Of a DNA stretch of 64,000 nucleotides, positions 58,825 through 64,000 are shown piece after piece. The position numbers were made by a program, and so were the translations under genes. The stretch comes from Saprospiraceae bacterium (lineage in GTDB: Bacteria > Bacteroidota > Bacteroidia > Chitinophagales > Saprospiraceae): contig JAHBTU010000003.1 in the NCBI GenBank assembly GCA_019638455.1, forward strand, positions 496,001 through 560,000, given 5' to 3'. The notes beneath the pieces were generated by a model, which was not told where the DNA came from, searched no databases, and worked only from the letters and a program-made list of their open reading frames with translations. Numbering within the stretch: position 1 is the first letter of the stretch; each line of letters opens with the position of its first letter.

Positions 58825-58866
58825 AATTGGCTTGTCGCACGGAGCGGCAAGCCAATTTTTTTTGCC
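58825..58866 (+). terminator. Intrinsic terminator of the YugP-type gene
   Basis: AAATTGGCTTG (58825-58835) pairs with CAAGCCAATTT (58849-58859), followed by TTTTT. The T-run is immediate. It separates the gene from Ton operon 2. The rest of the gap to 59096 holds no obvious promoter. Confidence 0.88.
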
Positions 58867-59096
58867 TGCGACAGACTGAAATTCGGCGAAATCTGTGCAA
58901 GAAATTACCGTTCAACACGCCGCAGCAAGAGAGGTGACAAAAGTCATCTATCCCGATGGTACAGATTACCCCGTTCGGCAAATAGGGCGCATAGCTTTGC
59001 AGAAACTTCACGCTGAAAGTTGCCTCTGCACAAGGCGCCCTTTGTGTGTGAAGCGACATCAATACTCAGTTCAAACCAGTCTTTTTCCCTTGCGTC

Positions 59097-59888
59097 GTGA
59101 AAAACATCAAAACGAAACTTGCCTTTATCGTGCTTCCGTTAGCCCTTTTGTTTGGCTATTTGGTTTACACATACATACTGGGCAATCCCGCCAATTTTGA
59201 GGGCGGGGACAACACTGCCGAGCCGCTCAAAGGCAGCGTGCTTGGCACCATCTACAAAGGTGGCCCATTGGTCGTGCTGCTGCTTAGCTTCCAATTTGTT
59301 GCCTTCATCTACATCATCGAGCGATATTTGTCCATTCGCAGCTCACGGGGCAAAGGCGACCTGAGAAAGTTCGTCGTTGACGTGAAAGGAGCATTGGAGG
59401 CCGACGATTATCAACGACTGATTGCGTTGAGTGATGCGCAAAAAGGTTCGGTCGGCAACGTGGTCAAGACCGGGACAGAAGTGTTTTTGAGCCGCAAGAA
59501 AAAAGACCGGGTGGACCAAAAAGATATTTACCTGATTCAAAAAGAATTGGAAGAAGCCACCCAGCTCGAAGTGCCGGAACTCACCACCAATATGTTCATA
59601 TTAGCCACCGTGGCACAGATTTCCACGTTGATTGGGCTATTGGGCACGGTCACGGGCATGATTCAGGCATTTGCCGCGCTCGCTCGTGTGGGCGAACCCG
59701 ACCCTGTGGGTTTGGCGGGCGGCATTTCGCAAGCTCTGGTCACAACCGCCTTGGGCATCACCACTGCGGCTTTCACCATCGTTTTTTACAACTCTTTTTC
59801 AAACCAAATCGAACGCATCACCTATGCCATTGACGAGGCGAGTTTCAGCATCATTCACAGCCTGAAACTCAAATTCTTCGTTGACTAA
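59097..59888 (+). CDS. exbB: ExbB/TolQ/MotA-type proton channel protein (Ton system 2)
   Basis: A 263-residue protein; the start is a GTG at 59097 (MKNIKTKLAFIVLPLALLFG). Same layout as the ExbB at 50292: N-terminal membrane helix, GTIYKGGPLVVLLLSFQFVA helix, cytoplasmic domain, then STLIGLLGTVTGMIQAFAAL and ITTAAFTIVFYN. The shared phrases (YKGG, IERYLS/IERFIS, GSVGNVV/GSVANVV) show it is a paralogue of that gene. First gene of the second Ton operon, 27 bp before the next gene. Confidence 0.94.
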   Translation: MKNIKTKLAFIVLPLALLFGYLVYTYILGNPANFEGGDNTAEPLKGSVLGTIYKGGPLVVLLLSFQFVAFIYIIERYLSIRSSRGKGDLRKFVVDVKGALEADDYQRLIALSDAQKGSVGNVVKTGTEVFLSRKKKDRVDQKDIYLIQKELEEATQLEVPELTTNMFILATVAQISTLIGLLGTVTGMIQAFAALARVGEPDPVGLAGGISQALVTTALGITTAAFTIVFYNSFSNQIERITYAIDEASFSIIHSLKLKFFVD

Positions 59889-59914
59889 CATCACAAAGCT
59901 ATCATAGGAAAATT

Positions 59915-60517
59915 ATGCAGCACACTTCCATATCGAGGCCCAAATCGCCCCAGATTGACATGACTCCTATGGTGGACATGGCTTTCCTGTTGGTCACATT
60001 TTTCTTGCTGGCCACCACTTTCAAGACACCAGAGCCAACATCGGTGCAAACGCCCCAGTCTGTGGCAGGACTCAACCTGCCCATGACTGACCTGCTGACC
60101 ATCTTGGTGGAAGACGATGGCAAGGTGTTTTTGAGCCTGACCAGCCAACAAGCACGGCGCGAATGGCTGCGACAACACGCACAACTCAACCAAATCGCCT
60201 ACACCGAAGAAGAGTACCGAGCCTTTGAGCTCAGCTCCGGTTTTGGGGTGCCGGCTGCTTCGTTGCGCCCATTCCTAGCGATGCCCCCAGAAGCGCGAAA
60301 AAAAATCAAACAACCGGGCATACCAGTGAAGGGAGCCAAAAACGAGTTGGCCGAATGGATTATCTTGGCTCGGGTCGCAATTCCACGACTGCGCATAGCT
60401 ATCAAAGCCGACCGCAAGACACCCTACCATAAAGTGGACGACGTGGTGAACACCCTCACAGAAATCAACGTGCTTCGATTCAATCTCATCACTCAACCGA
60501 AAAAGAAAGATGATTGA
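59915..60517 (+). CDS. exbD: ExbD/TolR family protein, long form (Ton system 2)
   Basis: A 200-residue protein. Membrane helix with proton-carrying Asp: QIDMTPMVDMAFLLVTFFLL. As in the long ExbD of system 1, the periplasmic part has an extra segment (LSSGFGVPAASLRPFLAMPP). It ends in KKKDD, and the stop overlaps the next start by 8 bp, so the two ExbD subunits are translationally coupled. Confidence 0.93.
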   Translation: MQHTSISRPKSPQIDMTPMVDMAFLLVTFFLLATTFKTPEPTSVQTPQSVAGLNLPMTDLLTILVEDDGKVFLSLTSQQARREWLRQHAQLNQIAYTEEEYRAFELSSGFGVPAASLRPFLAMPPEARKKIKQPGIPVKGAKNELAEWIILARVAIPRLRIAIKADRKTPYHKVDDVVNTLTEINVLRFNLITQPKKKDD

Positions 60518-61034
60518 CATTGATGAGTTTCCGAACCCCAACCGCGAGCGGCGTTTGGGCCGTGTCAAGGAAAAACAAGGCATCGTCACCGATATGAACT
60601 CAATGGTGGACATGGCTTTTCTGCTGCTCACCTTTTTCATGCTCAGCACGACCATGTATCGCCCACGCGCCATGGAATTGGTGATGCCCGTGCCGCCTGA
60701 CAAAGACGAAAAAATAGAGCAACAGCAGGCCGTGAAAGCCTCTCAGGCACTCACCCTAATAGCCATGCCCAACGACAAACTCTACTACTACCGAGGGCTG
60801 CCGGAAATGGGCATCATGGAAACCAACTATCGCAAAGAAGGACTCCGCAAACTGCTCACAGAACTTAAAAAAGAGGCCTCCAAGCCAGTGGCTCTCATCA
60901 AGCCGCACCCCGATTGCTCTTTTAGCAACTTGGTGGACATCCTCGACGAAATGAATATCAACGCCATCGAACGATACGCCATTGACCAAATAAGCGAGAC
61001 GGAACTTAGGTTGCTGCAAACAACTGGCATTTAA
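60510..61034 (+). CDS. exbD: ExbD/TolR family protein, second paralogue (Ton system 2)
   Basis: A 174-residue protein. Membrane helix with Asp in DMNSMVDMAFLLLTFFMLST. The periplasmic fold includes SNLVDILDEMNINAIERYAI, matching the short ExbD of system 1 (NLVDALDEMAICKVRYYVI). It overlaps the preceding exbD by 8 bp and is followed by tonB after 14 bp, tighter than in system 1. Confidence 0.93.
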   Translation: MIDIDEFPNPNRERRLGRVKEKQGIVTDMNSMVDMAFLLLTFFMLSTTMYRPRAMELVMPVPPDKDEKIEQQQAVKASQALTLIAMPNDKLYYYRGLPEMGIMETNYRKEGLRKLLTELKKEASKPVALIKPHPDCSFSNLVDILDEMNINAIERYAIDQISETELRLLQTTGI

Positions 61035-61048
61035 AAAACGGCCTTTCA

Positions 61049-61948
61049 ATGGAAAACACGGATTACGCGCAACAGATAGAGCACGCACTCTTCGCTTTCA
61101 AAAACAAGGACTATGGCGCTTACGTCGTTCGCCAAAAAAGAACGAGCAACCTGACATGGGGGATGGTGGGTGCGCTCGTCGGCTTGGGACTGCTCTATGT
61201 GTCGCCCCTGTTACTCTTTTTCCTAACACGCGCCACGGCCCCCGAACCCACCGAAGAGGTGACAGCGGTGAACGTGACGCCCTATTCGGAATTGGTGGCC
61301 CCTCCACCAGTGCAACAGGATGAAAAGCCCAAAGAAAAACCAAGAGAAGCGGTGCTTGCACCTCCTCAAGTCAGCACCGTCAAATTTGTGAAACCCGTGG
61401 TGAAGGCCGACGCAGAAGCCCCCGACGAGGACTTGATACCCACGGTGAAAGAACTCACTCAGGCAAACCCCGGGCGAGTGACCCAAGAAGGGAGCGGCGA
61501 CCTCTACGCCGACTATGTGCAGCAAAAAGTAGTGCTCGACCAGCCCAAGACACAAGAAACAGCCCCACCTGCACCACCAACCCCACCCGCAAGACCCAAG
61601 CCTGCACCACCGCCAGCGCCCAAAGAAGTGTATGATTTCGTCTCAAAAAAACCAGAATTTCCCGGAGGCGAACTGGCGCTGATGAATTACATCTCCACGT
61701 CCATCAGGTATCCTTCGCTTGCCCGCGACGCGAACATAGAAGGCACTGTGGTAGTGCGATTCATCATAGATTTTGAGGGCAAGGTGCAATCCATCGAGAT
61801 ACTAAAAGACATTGGCGGAGGTTGTGGCGCCGAGGCGGTTCGAGTGGTTGGCAATATGCCGCAATGGATACCCGGCGAGCAAAACGGCAGACCCGTCAAT
61901 GTGCGCTTTGTGTTGCCTGTTCGGTTTAAGTTGCAGAAAGAAGGATAA
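61049..61948 (+). CDS. tonB: Energy transducer TonB (Ton system 2)
   Basis: A 299-residue protein. N-terminal YAQQIEHALFAFKNKDYGAY, membrane helix MVGALVGLGLLYVSPLLLFF, a linker with PPAPPTPPARPKPAPPPAPK, and the receptor-binding C-terminal domain FPGGELALMNYISTSIRYPS, then IKDIGGGCG-like and PVNVRFVLPVRFKLQ. The C-terminal domain is close to the TonB at 52522, whereas the linkers differ in length and composition, so the two may favour different receptors. No terminator was recognised immediately after it; katG converges from the other side. Confidence 0.94.
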   Translation: MENTDYAQQIEHALFAFKNKDYGAYVVRQKRTSNLTWGMVGALVGLGLLYVSPLLLFFLTRATAPEPTEEVTAVNVTPYSELVAPPPVQQDEKPKEKPREAVLAPPQVSTVKFVKPVVKADAEAPDEDLIPTVKELTQANPGRVTQEGSGDLYADYVQQKVVLDQPKTQETAPPAPPTPPARPKPAPPPAPKEVYDFVSKKPEFPGGELALMNYISTSIRYPSLARDANIEGTVVVRFIIDFEGKVQSIEILKDIGGGCGAEAVRVVGNMPQWIPGEQNGRPVNVRFVLPVRFKLQKEG

Positions 61949-62058
61949 CAGTCATAGCGATCAAACAATAAGGGTGGCCTGCGCAAATCACGGGTTAGAG
62001 TGAAAGGCAGCAATTGTTGAATAAACTGCATGCCGAGAATAATTCGCGCCGTTAAAAA

Positions 62059-62087
62059 CCAAAAAGGCGACCTGTCAACAGGCCGCC
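62059..62087 (-). terminator. Intrinsic terminator of katG
   Basis: On the minus strand GGCGGCCTG (62087-62079), loop TTGA, CAGGTCGCC (62074-62066), then TTTTTGG. A 9-bp stem with one mismatch. Confidence 0.75.
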
Positions 62088-62118
62088 CTATCATTAAAGA
62101 CCATCCCTTCTTCAAAAA

Positions 62119-64000
62119 TCAGTGCAAATCGAAGCGGTCAAGGTTCATCACCTTGTTCCAAGCCGCCACGAAGTCCTTGACGAATTTTTCGCCGGCATCG
62201 GCACTTGCGTACACCTCGGCCAACGCCCTCAGCTCCGAGTTTGACCCAAAAATCAGGTCCACCCGCGTGGCTTTCCACTTGGTGTTGCCTGTTTTGCGGT
62301 CGCGCCCTTCGTAATGGTACTTGCCTTCATCCGTCGCTTGCCACACCGTGCCCATATCAAGCAAGTTGACAAAGAAATCGTTGGTCAATGCCTCTGGGCG
62401 ATGCGTGAGCACGCCGTTTTCGCTGTTGTTGTAATTTGTTTTCAGCACGCGCAGGCCGCCGACGAGCACTGTCATTTCAGGTGCGGTCAGGGTGAGCAGT
62501 TGCGCCCTGTCCACGAGCAGGTGTTCAGCTGGCACCGCCGACCTTCCTTTCAGGTAGTTGCGGAAACCATCGGCATACGGCTCCATGACGGAGAACGACT
62601 CTACATCGGTCTGTTCCTGCGAAGCGTCCATGCGCCCAGGCGTGAAGGACACTTTGATGTCGTGACCTGCGCTTTTTGCTGCTTTTTCGATAGCGGCGCA
62701 GCCTGCGAGCACGATAAGGTCGGCCAACGAAATCTTTTTGCCACCTGTTTGTGCGGCGTTGAAATCTTGCTGGATTTTTCCGAGCGCGTCGAGCACTTTT
62801 GCCAGTTGAGTTGGGTTGTTGACCGCCCAGTAGCGTTGCGGTGCCAAGCGGATTCTTGCGCCATTGGCGCCGCCTCGTTTGTCGGAGTCGCGGTAGGTAG
62901 AGGCCGATGCCCAAGCGGTGGAGACCAATTCAGCGACCGACAGCCCCGAAGCCAATACCTTGTGTTTGAGGGCATCTATGTCTGCTGCGTCCACCAATTT
63001 GTGGTCGAGCGCGGGGATAGGGTCTTGCCAAATCAGGTTTTCTTTGGGCACTTCCTTGCCGATATAACGGGCGATTGGCCCCATATCACGGTGGGTCAGT
63101 TTGAACCAAGCCCTTGCGAAAGCGTCGGCGAACTCATCGGGATGCTCGTAAAAGCGCCTCGAGATTTTTTCATAAGCAGGGTCAAAGCGCAGCGAGAGGT
63201 CGGTAGTGAGCATGGTAGGCCGGTGCATTTTTGAGGGGATGTGCGCATCGGGAATCACCTCGTCGGCATTTTTGGCCACCCAATGATAAGCCCCTGCGGG
63301 GCCTTTGGTCAGCTCCCATTCGTACTCGAACAGGTGGCGGAAAAAGTCGTGGCTCCAGCGCTGCGGGGTCTTCGTCCATGTCACCTCAGGGCCGCCCGTG
63401 ATGGTGTCGGCACCTTTTCCTGAGCCATATTTGCTTGTCCAGCCCAAGCCTTGTTCTTCGATGGTGGCGGCTTCTGGCTCCGGGCCGACGAGACTTGGGT
63501 CGCCCGCGCCGTGCGATTTGCCGAAGGTGTGGCCTCCAGCGATGAGCGCCACCGTCTCCTCGTCGTTCATGGCCATGCGCCCGAAAGTCTCCCGGATGTC
63601 CCTTGCCGCTGCTATGGGGTCGGGATTTCCGCCGGGGCCTTCGGGGTTGACGTAGATAAGCCCCATTTGTACCGCCGCGAGCGGGTTTTCGAGATCGCGC
63701 TCACCGGAATAGCGATTTTTGTCGCCCAACCATTCGTTTTCAGCGCCCCAGTAAATGCTCTCGTCAGGTTCCCACACGTCTTCGCGGCCTCCAGAAAAGC
63801 CGAAAGTTTTGAAGCCCATAGACTCCAAGGCCACATTGCCAGCCAGAATCATGAGGTCGGCCCAAGAGATTTTGCTGCCGTATTTTTGTTTGATGGGCCA
63901 AAGCAGGCGCCGCGCCTTGTCGAGGTTGGCGTTGTCGGGCCAGCTGTTGAGCGGAGCAAAGCGCTGAAGTCCCTTGCCCGCGCCTCCGCGTCCGTCGGCG
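62119..64000 (-). CDS. katG: Catalase-peroxidase KatG, 5' end outside the window
   Basis: About 627 C-terminal residues of a typical ~740-residue protein; the frame is open to the window edge (ADGRGGAGKGLQRFAPLNSW). It removes H2O2 by catalase and peroxidase activity with haem b. Visible: the Tyr of the Met-Tyr-Trp adduct in MGLIYVNPEGPGG, the Met in GRMAMNDEET, and the proximal haem ligand His in ALIAGGHTFGKSHG. The C-terminal domain repeats the fold without haem (SKISWADL, then LADLIVLAGCAAIEKAAKSA). The distal Arg-Trp-His region lies outside. Monocistronic within view. Confidence 0.97.
   Translation of the reverse strand, partial: ADGRGGAGKGLQRFAPLNSWPDNANLDKARRLLWPIKQKYGSKISWADLMILAGNVALESMGFKTFGFSGGREDVWEPDESIYWGAENEWLGDKNRYSGERDLENPLAAVQMGLIYVNPEGPGGNPDPIAAARDIRETFGRMAMNDEETVALIAGGHTFGKSHGAGDPSLVGPEPEAATIEEQGLGWTSKYGSGKGADTITGGPEVTWTKTPQRWSHDFFRHLFEYEWELTKGPAGAYHWVAKNADEVIPDAHIPSKMHRPTMLTTDLSLRFDPAYEKISRRFYEHPDEFADAFARAWFKLTHRDMGPIARYIGKEVPKENLIWQDPIPALDHKLVDAADIDALKHKVLASGLSVAELVSTAWASASTYRDSDKRGGANGARIRLAPQRYWAVNNPTQLAKVLDALGKIQQDFNAAQTGGKKISLADLIVLAGCAAIEKAAKSAGHDIKVSFTPGRMDASQEQTDVESFSVMEPYADGFRNYLKGRSAVPAEHLLVDRAQLLTLTAPEMTVLVGGLRVLKTNYNNSENGVLTHRPEALTNDFFVNLLDMGTVWQATDEGKYHYEGRDRKTGNTKWKATRVDLIFGSNSELRALAEVYASADAGEKFVKDFVAAWNKVMNLDRFDLH

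Noticed and set aside
1..64000. CRISPR arrays, rRNA genes, prophage modules
   Set aside because: No regularly spaced direct repeats of CRISPR type, no rRNA-like conserved stretches, and no phage structural genes were seen; the tandem arrays present are contiguous minisatellites without spacers.

Overview
The window looks like chromosomal DNA from a Bacteroidota bacterium, most likely of the Saprospiria type (Saprospiraceae/Haliscomenobacter-like). The evidence is: two type IX secretion (T9SS) proteins with gliding-motility (type B) C-terminal domains and one with a type A tail; a TonB-dependent receptor/DUF4249 pair; Rho with a long Arg/Asp-rich insert; S16 with an Ala/Glu tail; a HYC_CC_PP copper protein; and many promoters of the Bacteroidota form TTTG-N19-21-TAnnTTTG. 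Shine-Dalgarno sequences are mostly absent, as usual in this phylum. Genus cannot be fixed by eye.

Layout. 1-8.7 kb: end of a SnoaL-like gene, DUF4249 lipoprotein plus TonB receptor, M16 peptidase, FKBP isomerase, a YkuD-like protein and a small membrane protein. 9.1-16.2 kb: lipoamide dehydrogenase, alkaline phosphatase lipoprotein, LolD-type ATPase, glycosyltransferase and a type B T9SS protein. 16.2-25.3 kb: repeat-rich DNA with a broken ATPase gene, UspA plus a CPA2 antiporter, aldo/keto reductase, signal peptidase I, an unknown protein and S16. 25.5-32 kb is the accessory zone: PKD/T9SS protein, a 5'-truncated tyrosine recombinase, a Bacteroidota promoter, an integron-type core site, one AT-rich gene cassette, an attC-like site cut by an IS3-family element, and a transposase remnant. 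32-46 kb: methyltransferase, cold-shock protein, purL, broken DUF433 gene, TlpA-like lipoprotein, PspC-like protein, a 1971-residue T9SS protein and a GT-C glycosyltransferase. 46.2-49.8 kb: a probable copper cluster (HMA protein, TonB receptor, HYC_CC_PP). 50.3-62 kb: two separate ExbB-ExbD-ExbD-TonB operons on either side of rho, serS and a YugP-type protease, with two facing minisatellites between serS and the protease. 62.1 kb to the end: katG, cut by the window edge.

The most unusual content is small repeats and what they do to genes. Family R1 (about 115-179 bp, six copies) ends or starts several reading frames. Five of its copies carry a 21-bp palindromic insert that the sixth lacks, and a close relative of the same 21 bp sits exactly in frame inside purL. 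Family R2 (about 120-bp palindromes) has three clean copies plus one interrupted by a 115-bp palindrome flanked by a perfect 9-bp duplication. The integron-like relic at 28.6-30.4 kb is the best candidate for a separate accessory system.

Functionally the two Ton operons would energise the TonB receptors seen here. The T9SS proteins, lipoproteins, LolD and LepB point to a busy cell-surface export programme. KatG, UspA and the cold-shock protein are stress functions.
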